This document shows, piece by piece, positions 15,942 to 24,248 of a stretch of DNA of 34,151 bases. The notes below the pieces were generated by a model. That model saw only the letters and a list, made by a program, of their open reading frames with translations. It ran no database searches and had not been told where the DNA came from. Source of the stretch: Planctomycetota bacterium (GTDB lineage Bacteria; Planctomycetota; UBA1135; GCA-002686595); NCBI GenBank assembly GCA_029212845.1, contig JARGPD010000032.1, positions 1-34,151 of the forward strand. The letters run 5' to 3'. Numbering within the stretch: position 1 is the stretch's first letter; each line of letters begins with the position of its first letter. A program made the position numbers and the translations under genes.

Positions 15942-17357
15942 ATGTCCTTCGCCAGCTCCCCCTACCTGCTCTTCCTGGCCCTGGTCCTGGCCGCCTTCCC
16001 GTTCCTGCCCCGGCGCGGGCGCGTGTGGGGCATGCTGCTGGCGAGCTACCTGTTCTACTTCGGGCAGCAGCCGCTGCACATCCTGGCGCTCTTCCTGTCG
16101 ACCCTGCTCGACTTCGGCGTCGGCCTGGCCCTGGCTCGCTCGACCGAGCCACGCGCGAGGCTGCGCTGGCTGCTGCTGAGCCTCGTCGTCAACGTCGGCG
16201 CGCTGGTCGGCTTCAAGTACACCGGCTTCCTGGCGGAGACCTGGAACCTGACCGGCGAGCACCTCGGCCTGGCCCTGCCGGTGCCCGACTGGGCCCTGCC
16301 GCTTGGCATCTCCTTCTACACCTTCCAGACGATCGGCTACACGATCGACGTCTACCGGGGTCGCATCGAGGCCTGTCGCAGCCTGGCCGACTACGGCCTC
16401 TACGTGGCCTTCTTCCCGCAGCTCATCTCGGGTCCGATCGAGCGCGCCGAGCACCTGCTGCCCCAGCTGCGCAACATGCAGCCGCCGACATCAGGCAACC
16501 TGTCGGTCGGCCTGCGCCGCATGCTGTGGGGCCTGTTCAAGAAGGTCGTGCTCGCCGACCGCTTCCGGCCGCTGGTGCTCGGCAACCTAGCCGACCCCGG
16601 TGGCCTCGACAGCATGACGCTGGGTGCCAACAGCCTTGGCCTCTTGGCGCTCTTGTACCTGGACTTCAGCGCCTACACCGACCTCGCCCGCGGCAGCGCG
16701 CGCCTGTTCGGGGTCGAGCTGGTCCAGAACTTCGACCGCCCCTTCGCGGCGACGTCGCCGGCCGACTTCACCCGCCGCTGGCACATGTCCCTGATCCGCT
16801 GGATCGAGGTCTACCTTTACGCTCCGCTGCTGCGCGGCCGCCTGACCCACGCCAAGATCTGGGGCACCAACACGCTCCTGATCGGGCTGTTCGGCCTGTG
16901 GCACGGTCCCTTTGCCAGCTACCTGATCGGCGGCGTCTGCCTCGGCGCCTGCATCTCCGTGCAGCAGAGCCTGCGCCTCTGGGCGCACCAGCAGCGACGG
17001 CGCCCGAAGCCGCTCGGCCCCGCCGCTGCCCTCGCCGGTTGGGCCCTGACGATGGCGATCTGGTCCCTGTTCGTGGTCGCGCTCTTCGCGCCCGACTCGG
17101 GCCAGGCTGGCGCCTACTACGCCGCGCTCTTCACCCCGAGCCTGCCGAGCGCTGGGCAGCTGCCGGGCCTCGCGACTGCCTTCGCGCTGATGGCCCTAGC
17201 CCTTGGGGTGCACCTCGCCGCGGGCCGCATGGACCTCGACCGCGCCTGGTTCCGACTGCCGCGCGCCCTGCGCCCGGCCCTCTTGCTGCTCGGCGCCTGG
17301 GGCATCGCGCGCTTCGCCGCTCCGGCCTCCGAGGCCTTCATCTACTTCCGCTTCTGA
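15942..17357 (+). CDS. MBOAT family membrane-bound O-acyltransferase (AlgI-like)
   Basis: The 471-residue integral membrane protein has the MBOAT layout: many hydrophobic segments, GISFYTFQTIGYTIDVYRG, FFPQLISGPIERA, YLDFSAYTDLARGSARLFG, FTRRWHMSLIRWI and the invariant histidine 321 in GLWHGP. These are the signatures of the AlgI/DltB branch, which moves acyl groups across the membrane onto polymers or lipids. It starts 12 bases after the Rieske gene stop. Its stop codon shares one base with the ATG of the SGNH gene, which resembles AlgI plus AlgJ/AlgX-like pairing. The ATG at 15942 is preceded by a weak GGA-containing site. The acylated target is unknown, but its position at the operon end suggests the product or an envelope anchor. 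Confidence 0.93.
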   Translation: MSFASSPYLLFLALVLAAFPFLPRRGRVWGMLLASYLFYFGQQPLHILALFLSTLLDFGVGLALARSTEPRARLRWLLLSLVVNVGALVGFKYTGFLAETWNLTGEHLGLALPVPDWALPLGISFYTFQTIGYTIDVYRGRIEACRSLADYGLYVAFFPQLISGPIERAEHLLPQLRNMQPPTSGNLSVGLRRMLWGLFKKVVLADRFRPLVLGNLADPGGLDSMTLGANSLGLLALLYLDFSAYTDLARGSARLFGVELVQNFDRPFAATSPADFTRRWHMSLIRWIEVYLYAPLLRGRLTHAKIWGTNTLLIGLFGLWHGPFASYLIGGVCLGACISVQQSLRLWAHQQRRRPKPLGPAAALAGWALTMAIWSLFVVALFAPDSGQAGAYYAALFTPSLPSAGQLPGLATAFALMALALGVHLAAGRMDLDRAWFRLPRALRPALLLLGAWGIARFAAPASEAFIYFRF

Positions 17358-18430
17358 TGGCAGCCACCTCCACCCGTCGAGCCCGCATCGCGGTGCTCCT
17401 GGTCGTCGCTAGCCTCGTGGCCGGCGAGGTCCTGCTGCGTGCCACGGCCGACCTGCGCAGCCTGGCCCAGACGCCCGATCCCGAGCTCGGCTGGCTGCTG
17501 CGCCCGAACTTCGACGGGCGTCTCGAAGGAGCCCGCGTGCAGACCAACTCGGACGGCTTCCGCGGGCCCGAGTGGTCCGCGCCAGAAGACGGCGGCCAGC
17601 CCGAGCCCACCGGCGACGTGCCCCTGCGCATCGCCGTGCTGGGCGACTCGGTGGCCTTTGGATTCGGGGTCGAGCACGAAGAGCTCTTCGCGGTGCAGCT
17701 CGAAGCGCGGCTCGCCGCCAGCCTGGGCGAGGGGCGCGTCGAGGTGCGCAACTTCGCCCTGCCCGGCAAGTGCTGGACCCAGATGCGCGCGATCCACGAC
17801 CGCTACGTCGCGCCCTGGCAGCCCGACGTCGTGGTCGCCATGCTGAACGACGCGTCCCACCGTCCGCCCATGCCGATCGAGCCGCGCACCTGGAGCGACG
17901 CGCTGCTCGCGGAGTCGGCCCTGCATGCGGCCTGGGAGGCCAGCCTCGAGCTGGGGCCGAAGCTCGAGCTGTGGAGCGCGCCGCCCGTCCGCAGCCCGGC
18001 CTGGCGACGCAGCTACGACTGCCAGCGCTTCCCCTTCGCCCTGCGCAACCGCGAGCCGTTCGTCGCCATGACCGAGGACCTCGCCCGCCTGCGCGGCCAG
18101 CTCGCGGAGCGGGGCTCCCAGCTGCTGCTCGTGGCCCTGCCCCAACAGGCTCACTTCCGCGAGCACCCGGACAGGCGCCTCGGCCTGTTCTTCCAGAAGC
18201 ACGCTGGGCAGCTCCAGCTCGCGCTGATCGACCCCGCGGTGCGCTTCCGCGCATGGGCCAGGACCGCGAGCGCGAGCCCAGCTGCGCGTGCCGCCAACGC
18301 GGCCGGTCCGGAGCCTACGTTCGGCCGCGAGCTGTTCCTCGCCCACGACCCTGATCACTGGTCCCCCGCAGCCCACGCCCTGATGGCTGACGTCGTGTCC
18401 GAGACGCTGCTCACTCGGCAGGAGCCGTAA
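17357..18430 (+). CDS. Membrane-anchored SGNH/GDSL hydrolase
   Basis: The 357-residue product has an N-terminal basic stretch and hydrophobic segment (about residues 9-25) acting as anchor or signal. A block with DPELGWLLRPNFDGR and NSDGFRG precedes the SGNH domain, which has nucleophile Ser98 in VLGDSVAFGFG and the distal dyad Asp331/Asp333-His334 in HDPDHWSPAAH. The LNDAS at about residues 165-169 is in the block III region. SGNH proteins of this kind often act next to MBOAT acyltransferases, taking the acyl group or removing it outside the membrane. It overlaps the MBOAT stop by one base (TGATG). It is the last gene of the tightly packed block. Confidence 0.88.
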   Translation: MAATSTRRARIAVLLVVASLVAGEVLLRATADLRSLAQTPDPELGWLLRPNFDGRLEGARVQTNSDGFRGPEWSAPEDGGQPEPTGDVPLRIAVLGDSVAFGFGVEHEELFAVQLEARLAASLGEGRVEVRNFALPGKCWTQMRAIHDRYVAPWQPDVVVAMLNDASHRPPMPIEPRTWSDALLAESALHAAWEASLELGPKLELWSAPPVRSPAWRRSYDCQRFPFALRNREPFVAMTEDLARLRGQLAERGSQLLLVALPQQAHFREHPDRRLGLFFQKHAGQLQLALIDPAVRFRAWARTASASPAARAANAAGPEPTFGRELFLAHDPDHWSPAAHALMADVVSETLLTRQEP

Positions 18431-18440
18431 GCTGGCCGGC

Positions 18441-21206
18441 ATGTCCCTGCTCCTCGCTCCGCTCTTCGCGCTGGTCCTCCAGGGGCCGCTCAACGTCCAC
18501 CAGCCCGGTCCGAGTACGGGCTATGGACTGGCCGTGGCCGTCTCCGATGACGGTGCCGAGCTGCTGCAAGCGCGCGGGCCCGAGCTCTGGCGGCTGGACT
18601 TCGCGCGCATTCGCGCCGAGGTGCGCGCTCCCGCGGGCGACTCCGACACACCCTCCGACGCGCCCTCCGACGCCCCCTTCGAGGTCCACGACGCGCTGCT
18701 GCAGCGGGTCGCGCTCGACGTCCCGATCCGCGCTCTTCGCTCGTTGCCTGGTGGCGGCGTGCTCGTCGCCGGCGGCGACGGCGGGCTGCTCTTCGTCGGG
18801 CGCGACGGCGGCCAGCGATTGCTCGACGAGGCGCCGGACGGGCGCTGGTGCGTGGACCTGGACCTGACGCCCGAGCACCTAGTCGTGCTCTGGAGCGGCT
18901 GGGACGACAGCCTGCTGCGCAGCTACGACCTCGCCGGGCTCGACACCACGGCGCGCGAAGACCGAGCAGGAGCGCCGGCAGAGTCTCCCCGCGCGAGGAC
19001 CGGTGGCGCGGCCCTCGACACACCACTCACCCAGCTCGGCGAGGCCCGCTTGCGCTCGCGTTCCAGCGGCGGCGACCTGCGCCATCCCGCGAACGGCCTG
19101 GCGTGCCGCGTCCACGACGGCCAGGTCTATGTGGCCATGGGCGGCAGCGGCGTGGCCCGCGTGGCCTTGTCCGCGTCGGGCGAACTCGGCGCCGTCGAGC
19201 AGGGCCCGGTGTTCCACCCCGAGGCCGGCGCCGAGCGCGCCAGGCGCGAGCGCTTCCGTGCCAGGGACCTCGACATCGCGGGAGGCGTGCTCTATGTCGC
19301 CGCCGACGAAGCTGGCCTGGTCGTGCTGCCGCTCGATGCCCTCGAGCGCTGGACCGAGCAGACGCCCTACACGCGCCACGGGCAGGACCCGGGCCCTGCC
19401 CACCGGTCGAGCTCGCCCAGCTTCCTGCGCGGCCCCGGCTACCGCAGCCATGCCGTGCGCGTCGAGGCCGAGCTCGACGACCGGGGCCGCACCCTGGTCG
19501 CCGTCGGCGCCCTGCCCACGACCAGCGCCGAGGTCGAGTGGGGTCCCTACCGCAGCTACACGACGTTCACTTGGGACCTGCGTCCCGCGGCCATCGCTCC
19601 GGACCCTGCGATGAAGGGCAAGGGCGTGCACCTGCAGCTCTTCGAGCGACGCGCTGACGGTCAGCTGGTGCCTGGCAGCGACCACGGGTCGAGTCGTAGC
19701 GCGAGTCATGGTGCGAGCCCACGAAGCGGCGCGCGACTGCACCTCGCCCAGGTCCGCGAGATCACCGACCTGCCCCAGGTCTGGGCCGGACTCGCCATGC
19801 ACATCGAGCCGGGTGGGCGCGCCTGGTTCGTGGACCACGCCCTGACCATGCAGCATGTCGAGCGCGCCGACGGCGAACTGCAGCCGATCGTCCCGGTCCC
19901 CGTGGAGATGCTCGCCGACGACCGGCCGCTCTTCACCCTCTACACGACGGCCAGCTTCTCGCGCGTCGACCCGAGCGTGCTGTTCACCGCCGTCGACGGC
20001 TGGGAGACCCTGCCCCACCTGCGGCTCGTCGGCAGCTACCCGAACGTCGCCCTCGAGCCGATCCCCGGCAGCGAGTCCCTGCGCCTGCCGGTCTTCGTCC
20101 AGGGCTCGTGGATCGAGGCGCCGCCCAGCGGTGGTCCGGCCCCACCGGAGGAGTGGCTGGTGGCCGGCATGGACTCGCCGTGGATCCTGAACCGCGTGCG
20201 CCATACGGCCGAGGGCTTGGACATCGCGAGCTGGGAGCTGCCCTTCGACGTCGCCGGCGAGCAGCCCTGCGGCACCGACGGCGGCCGCGGTCGGTCGTAC
20301 GCGGCGGCGGCCATCGACCCGGCCAGCGACCTGATCGCCCTCTCGCGCTCGAGCGTCGACCATGGGGTCAGCCTCTACTCGCGCGCGGCCTTGGTCGCCG
20401 CGGCGCGCGCCCAAGAAGTCCAGCCGATGGCCGCGCGCCAGCTCACCGCCTGCCAGCCCCTCGGTCACCTCGACACCAACCCCGAGGTCACCTGCGACTA
20501 CGCGAAGTCGCTCGCCTTCCGCTCGGGCTTCTTCCCCTGGCGCTCGGGCGAGGACGAGTCCGTGCTCGCGATCGCCGCCGGCAGCTACCTCGACCCACGG
20601 TCGCCCCACTACCAGCTGCCGAAGCTCGCCCTCTTGCGCGTGGACCCTGCCGCGCACCTCACCACCGGTTCGCCGCCAAGCGCGGTCCCGGGCTCCACGA
20701 ACACGACCCTGCTCGTCGGCTCGGGCCGTCGGGGCCTCGCCTTCTCCTTCGCCATCGCCGAGCTCGAGGGGACGCAGTACGCCTTCGTCGGCGACTCGGT
20801 CGGTGGCCTCGCTGCCTTCGACCTGACCGGCGCCTTCGGCGGCGCCGAGGGCGAGCCCTTCACGGTCCTCGGCGAGGTCGCGCGCTGGGACCTGCCACGC
20901 TCCACCTTGGACGGCCTGGGCGCGCCCCTGACCGACGTGATCGCGCGGACCGAGGTCAAAGGAGCGCGCCGCGAGGCCAGCCTGCACCTGTACGTCGCCG
21001 CCAGCCGCTGGGGCGTCGCGCGCTTGGCGGTCACGTCCACCGGCGACCCGCGCGCCCCGCTCGCGATCGAGCTGGCCGAGCGCCTCGCGACCCCGATGCA
21101 GGCCTCGGGCCTGACCCTCACGTCCATGCCCGAGACGGGTGAGCCCGTGCTCGCCGTCTCGGACCACGACGGCACGACCGTGCGCCTGTACACCGAAGCC
21201 CCCTAG
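18441..21206 (+). CDS. Large secreted protein, probably beta-propeller-like, function unknown
   Basis: This 921-residue protein starts 10 bases after the SGNH stop with a short hydrophobic segment (LLLAPLFALVLQG), a possible signal peptide. Repeated short blocks (RALRSLPGGGVLVAGGDGGLLFV; RDLDIAGGVLYVAADEAGLVVLPL; LARLAV-like strands) resemble LVIVD/WD-like propeller blades in which a value is shown, followed by a threshold-like strand. I do not recognise a family and see no catalytic motif. The Pro-rich linker with DTPSDAPSDAP comes from a tandem 12-base repeat near 18650-18680. The spacing suggests it is transcribed with the operon, but its link to biosynthesis is inference. Confidence 0.7.
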   Translation: MSLLLAPLFALVLQGPLNVHQPGPSTGYGLAVAVSDDGAELLQARGPELWRLDFARIRAEVRAPAGDSDTPSDAPSDAPFEVHDALLQRVALDVPIRALRSLPGGGVLVAGGDGGLLFVGRDGGQRLLDEAPDGRWCVDLDLTPEHLVVLWSGWDDSLLRSYDLAGLDTTAREDRAGAPAESPRARTGGAALDTPLTQLGEARLRSRSSGGDLRHPANGLACRVHDGQVYVAMGGSGVARVALSASGELGAVEQGPVFHPEAGAERARRERFRARDLDIAGGVLYVAADEAGLVVLPLDALERWTEQTPYTRHGQDPGPAHRSSSPSFLRGPGYRSHAVRVEAELDDRGRTLVAVGALPTTSAEVEWGPYRSYTTFTWDLRPAAIAPDPAMKGKGVHLQLFERRADGQLVPGSDHGSSRSASHGASPRSGARLHLAQVREITDLPQVWAGLAMHIEPGGRAWFVDHALTMQHVERADGELQPIVPVPVEMLADDRPLFTLYTTASFSRVDPSVLFTAVDGWETLPHLRLVGSYPNVALEPIPGSESLRLPVFVQGSWIEAPPSGGPAPPEEWLVAGMDSPWILNRVRHTAEGLDIASWELPFDVAGEQPCGTDGGRGRSYAAAAIDPASDLIALSRSSVDHGVSLYSRAALVAAARAQEVQPMAARQLTACQPLGHLDTNPEVTCDYAKSLAFRSGFFPWRSGEDESVLAIAAGSYLDPRSPHYQLPKLALLRVDPAAHLTTGSPPSAVPGSTNTTLLVGSGRRGLAFSFAIAELEGTQYAFVGDSVGGLAAFDLTGAFGGAEGEPFTVLGEVARWDLPRSTLDGLGAPLTDVIARTEVKGARREASLHLYVAASRWGVARLAVTSTGDPRAPLAIELAERLATPMQASGLTLTSMPETGEPVLAVSDHDGTTVRLYTEAP

Positions 21207-21229
21207 GCCGCACAAGGGGCGGCACCCGC

Positions 21230-21252
21230 CCGATTCGCTCGCATCGAATCGG
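21230..21252 (+). terminator. Hairpin downstream of the propeller-like gene
   Basis: CCGATTCG (21230-21237) pairs perfectly with CGAATCGG (21245-21252) around a 7-base loop. The hairpin begins 24 bases after the stop at 21206, a good position for the end of the long transcript. There is no T-run, so it may work only as an end-protecting or Rho-assisted structure. Confidence 0.5.
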
Positions 21253-21296
21253 CTGCACCCGGCGACCGCTCAGCCTGGGAGCCAGGGCTAGCATGC

Positions 21297-21340
21297 CCGC
21301 CTACAGGCCCGCCCTGGGCCGCCTACAAGCCCGCCCTGGG
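21297..21340. repeat. Tandem pair of 22-base repeats
   Basis: Two adjacent 22-base units, 21297-21318 and 21319-21340, differ at one base (CTACAGG against CTACAAG). The second unit runs into GGCGGGC so that GCCCGCC (21329-21335) and GGCGGGC (21339-21345) form a 7-pair hairpin with a 3-base loop. The repeat lies in the 234-base gap before the gene at 21441. Possible uses are a terminator or a protein-binding pair; nothing in the sequence settles this. Confidence 0.6.
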
Positions 21341-21440
21341 CGGGCCCTCGGGAAGAATCCGCGATTGGCGGATAACGTGGGGCAGCGTGCGCGCCCCTTG
21401 GCGGTGGACCCATCCACCTCACAGCAACCACGCAGCAACC

Positions 21441-22199
21441 ATGCAACGACTCCTCGCCCTGCCCGCCCTGGCGCTCCTGACCCTGGCCATGCGCTCCTCC
21501 CTCGAGCCCGCTCCCACCGCAGCCTTCGCCGCCGGGCCGCCCGCGGTCTGCTTCCCGATCGACCTCGGCGACGACCAGGCGATCCCCGAGAGGTTCGGCG
21601 AGGGCTTCGGGCCCGACCAGCTGGTCAGCCGCATGCACGCCGCGCTCGAGGGCTCGGACCGTACCCTGGTCCACATGGAGACCCTGCGCTGTGCGACCTG
21701 GTCGATCCTGAACATGACCAAGGGCCAGGGTGTGACCAAGGAAGGGCTCGGCCACGCGGTGACCTCGCACCTGCGCTGGCGGCTCGTGCGCGCCCTCGCC
21801 GACGAGCGCGCCCGTCGCGAGGCTGGCCTGCCCGCACCCGAGGGGCAAGAGCGCGAGCTCGGCCTTGCGTGGTTCGACCTGGCCTACTTCCAAGGCGCCA
21901 TGGGCCAGGCCTTGCGCTTCGAGACCGCGGGCTGCGAGGACGCCATGTCCCAGGCCATGCAGCTCCTGCCCAAGGACGCGTCGGCCCAGTTCGGCTGCGC
22001 CCTAGCCCTGTGGGAGTCCGACCAGTACGGCGAGCTGGGCTTCTACCCGCGCCTGCGCAGGGCCCTCGACCTCGAGGCCGCCGGCCATGGGGACGCGCAG
22101 CTGCTGGAGAACATGCTCAACACCTGCGGTCACCTGATCGGGACCGAGGACCGCGCCGCCATGGACGCCAAGGTCAACGCCAGGCTTGCGGGCGAGTGA
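21441..22199 (+). CDS. Secreted or periplasmic protein of unknown function
   Basis: The 252-residue product starts with a hydrophobic segment (LLALPALALLTLAM) and a likely cleavage site around AAFAAG (residues 28-32). The rest is mostly helical and has regularly spaced hydrophobic segments, such as DQLVSRMHAALE, GWFDLAYFQGAMGQALRF-like and PRLRRALDLEAAG, giving a TPR-like feel, with several cysteines. I recognise no family. The frame is open upstream to 21387, but ATG 21441 is the start that gives a signal peptide. No ribosome binding site is obvious. It precedes the ECF sigma gene by about 110 bases. Confidence 0.6.
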   Translation: MQRLLALPALALLTLAMRSSLEPAPTAAFAAGPPAVCFPIDLGDDQAIPERFGEGFGPDQLVSRMHAALEGSDRTLVHMETLRCATWSILNMTKGQGVTKEGLGHAVTSHLRWRLVRALADERARREAGLPAPEGQERELGLAWFDLAYFQGAMGQALRFETAGCEDAMSQAMQLLPKDASAQFGCALALWESDQYGELGFYPRLRRALDLEAAGHGDAQLLENMLNTCGHLIGTEDRAAMDAKVNARLAGE

Positions 22200-22308
22200 C
22201 GCCAGCAGCGGGTCGGCGCCACGCGGCGTCGGCTCGAGCGAGGGCCCTGGGAGGGAGCCGCCTGGGGTGAGCAAGGTCGCCGAGGTTGGGGTCGTGCAGG
22301 ACGGCGGC

Positions 22309-23091
22309 ATGGGCCCCGCGTGGACCTCCCAGGTCCGCGCGGCCCAGTCCGGCGACCGCGAGGCCTTCCGCGAGCTCTACACCCGCTTCGCGCCGATGGT
22401 CCACGCCGTCGCGCTCGGCAGCGTCGACTGCCACGCCGCCGACGACGTCACCCAGGAGGTCTTCCTCGGCGCCTGGCGCTCCTTGGCCGACCTGCGCGAG
22501 CCCAGCCGCTTCGGCGGCTGGCTGGCCAGCATGGCCAGGCGCCGCGCCCTGCGGGTCGCGACGTCGAGCGCCCGCAAGCGCGAGCGCAGCAGCGGCACAG
22601 CGGCCGAGGTCGAGGCGACCGCCGGGTTTGGGATCGCCAAGATTGCGGCCGGCTCCGACCGCACTGGGCCCCATCCGCTTGGCAGCGCGACCGAACGAGC
22701 AACAGCCACCGACTCCCCAACCATCGATGAGGTCCTCACCCACCTTGCGGCACTCCCAGAAGCCCTGCGCATGCCCCTGACCCTGCGACTCGTGGAGGGC
22801 CTGTCCGGCATCGAGATCGCGACCCTGCTCGACCGGCCTCCCGGCTCCGTGCGCGTCAGCCTGCACCGTGGCATGCAGAAGCTGCGCGAGCGCCTGGGGG
22901 TCGCGCCCTCCACGAGCCCCCCCGGACCTGGGAACGAGTCCTCGCCGACCAGCAGCACCAAGCCGGGGGGCCACACCACGCCGCCGGACAGCACCGCGCC
23001 GAACCACAGCGCTCCGTCGGCGGACAGCACGCCGCGACCCGAGCGATCCAAGCCCTCGGACCAACCTGGCCCGAACCGAAGCCAAGCATGA
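22309..23091 (+). CDS. ECF-type RNA polymerase sigma factor with Pro/Ser/Thr-rich tail
   Basis: The 260-residue product has a sigma-70 region 2 (EAFRELYTRFAPMVHAVAL, CHAADDVTQEVFLGAWRSL, FGGWLASMARRRAL) and a region 4 helix-turn-helix (LPEALRMPLTLRLVEGLSGIEIATLL, GSVRVSLHRGMQKLRERL). The linker between them is about 45 residues. A low-complexity tail of about 60 residues rich in Pro, Ser and Thr follows region 4, which is unusual for ECF factors and may be a regulatory or anti-sigma contact segment. I chose ATG 22309 because AGGA lies seven bases upstream and region 2 begins just after; GTG 22267 with GGGAGGG at 22249-22255 is an alternative. The stop overlaps the FecR-like gene by four bases (ATGA). 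Confidence 0.88.
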   Translation: MGPAWTSQVRAAQSGDREAFRELYTRFAPMVHAVALGSVDCHAADDVTQEVFLGAWRSLADLREPSRFGGWLASMARRRALRVATSSARKRERSSGTAAEVEATAGFGIAKIAAGSDRTGPHPLGSATERATATDSPTIDEVLTHLAALPEALRMPLTLRLVEGLSGIEIATLLDRPPGSVRVSLHRGMQKLRERLGVAPSTSPPGPGNESSPTSSTKPGGHTTPPDSTAPNHSAPSADSTPRPERSKPSDQPGPNRSQA

Positions 23092-24248
23092 AGACCCCCG
23101 ACGACTCCATCTGGGACCCCGCCACCCCGCCGAGCGAAAAGACACCCGACCTGGTCGAGCTCGAAGCCCTGCTGGCCCCCGCCCGCTGGAGCGGTGAGCT
23201 GCCCGAGCTGCCCCACCACGCACCGGCCAGCGCCCCTCCACCACGCCCCACCCCGACCACGACGCGACGCCCCTCCGCCCGCCCGAGCCGCACCCCGCTG
23301 GTCAGCCCAGCCGCCTGGGCCTGCCTGGCCGCCGCCGCGGCCGTGATCGCGGTCATGGTCTGGTGGCCCTCGCCCCTTGGGCCCGGCTCGGGCGCGAAGA
23401 AGCCCCAGCAGCTCGCGCGCCTCGGCTCGCCCTACACCCTCCAGCACGTCGCCGGCCAGCTGCTCGTCGGCCCCAGCGACTCGAGCACGGGCGGCACCAA
23501 GCCCCCAGGCGCACCAGCCAGCCCCGGCCTCCAGCCTTGGCCTGCGTCGGGCAAGTCCACGGCCGCATCCCTCGCCGTCGGCGAGCGCATCACCACCGGC
23601 CCAGGCGGCCGCGCCGTGCTGCACATCGACGGGCTCGGCACGCTCGAGCTCGAGGCCGACACCGCGCTTGCGATCCTCGATCCCGCCGTCGACGGCGCCA
23701 GCGATGACTTCGATGCCCCCGCCGCGTCCCTGCTCTCCCTCGAGCGCGGCGCCGTCGAGGCCGTGATCCTCGCCAGCCCCGGCGCCTTCCAGGTCTTCAC
23801 GCCCGCGGGCCTGTCGGTCGATCTCGGCTGCATCTACCGCGCCGAGGTCACCGAGTCCGGCACCACGCGCCTCTCGGTCAGCACCGGCCGCGTCGCCTTC
23901 GAGGGCGCAGGCCGCCGCGTCTTCGTGCCCGCCGGTTCCGCCATCGAGGCCGAGCCCGGCGGCGCGCCGTCCACACCCCTGCGCACCGACGCCTCGGCAC
24001 GGCTACGCACCCTCGTCGCCCAGGCCGACCGCGACGGCGACCTCGATCCGGATGCAACCGCGTCCCTGCTCAACGCCGCCACGCCCTCCGACGCAATCAC
24101 GCTGCTGCACCTCTTGCACCTCCCCAGCGCCGGCCCCGAGCTGTTCGAGCACCTGCGCGCGCTCGAGCCCCTGCCCCGGGACACGACCCGCGAAGCCGCC
24201 CTCGCCGGCGACCCCGCAGCGATCGAGTCCTGGTCCTGGCGGCTGTAG
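23088..24248 (+). CDS. FecR-domain membrane protein, probable partner of the ECF sigma factor
   Basis: This 386-residue protein has a Pro-rich cytoplasmic N terminus of 70 residues, one transmembrane helix (about residues 71-93) and an outer region with a FecR-like domain (VGERITTGPGGRAVLHIDGLGTLELEADTALAIL, then LLSLERGAVEAVI, FQVFTPAGLSVDLG and LSVSTGRVAFEG). FecR proteins pass signals from the envelope to ECF factors. It is coupled to the sigma gene by a four-base overlap, so it is the likely anti-sigma or sensor. The usual zinc anti-sigma motif HxxxCxxC is absent from the N terminus, so how it would hold the sigma factor is unclear. The C-terminal part (about residues 300-386) is not recognised. 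Confidence 0.83.
   Translation: MKTPDDSIWDPATPPSEKTPDLVELEALLAPARWSGELPELPHHAPASAPPPRPTPTTTRRPSARPSRTPLVSPAAWACLAAAAAVIAVMVWWPSPLGPGSGAKKPQQLARLGSPYTLQHVAGQLLVGPSDSSTGGTKPPGAPASPGLQPWPASGKSTAASLAVGERITTGPGGRAVLHIDGLGTLELEADTALAILDPAVDGASDDFDAPAASLLSLERGAVEAVILASPGAFQVFTPAGLSVDLGCIYRAEVTESGTTRLSVSTGRVAFEGAGRRVFVPAGSAIEAEPGGAPSTPLRTDASARLRTLVAQADRDGDLDPDATASLLNAATPSDAITLLHLLHLPSAGPELFEHLRALEPLPRDTTREAALAGDPAAIESWSWRL

Noticed and set aside
14154-16454. A 766-codon minus-strand open frame
   Set aside because: It lies antisense to the radical SAM, Rieske and MBOAT genes, all of which have intact motifs on the plus strand; composition is that of GC-rich antisense shadows.
14882-17356. Upstream extension of the SGNH frame to a 1,182-residue protein
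   Set aside because: The extension is out of frame with the Rieske and MBOAT genes and reads as Arg/Pro-rich shadow; the TGATG junction at 17355-17359 gives the real start.
18650-18680. Microsatellite with possible phase variation
   Set aside because: Only about two and a half 12-base units in a Pro-rich linker; the unit length keeps the frame, so switching would not result.
18879-21215. A 778-codon minus-strand open frame
   Set aside because: It is the antisense of the 921-residue secreted protein. The plus frame has signal-peptide and strand-like patterns and fits the operon spacing; the minus frame shows no motif.
21289-21300. TAGCAT followed by ATG as a third leaderless promoter
   Set aside because: The ATG at 21293 overlaps the box itself and opens a frame that disagrees with the secreted protein at 21441; the downstream repeat units are not coding-like.
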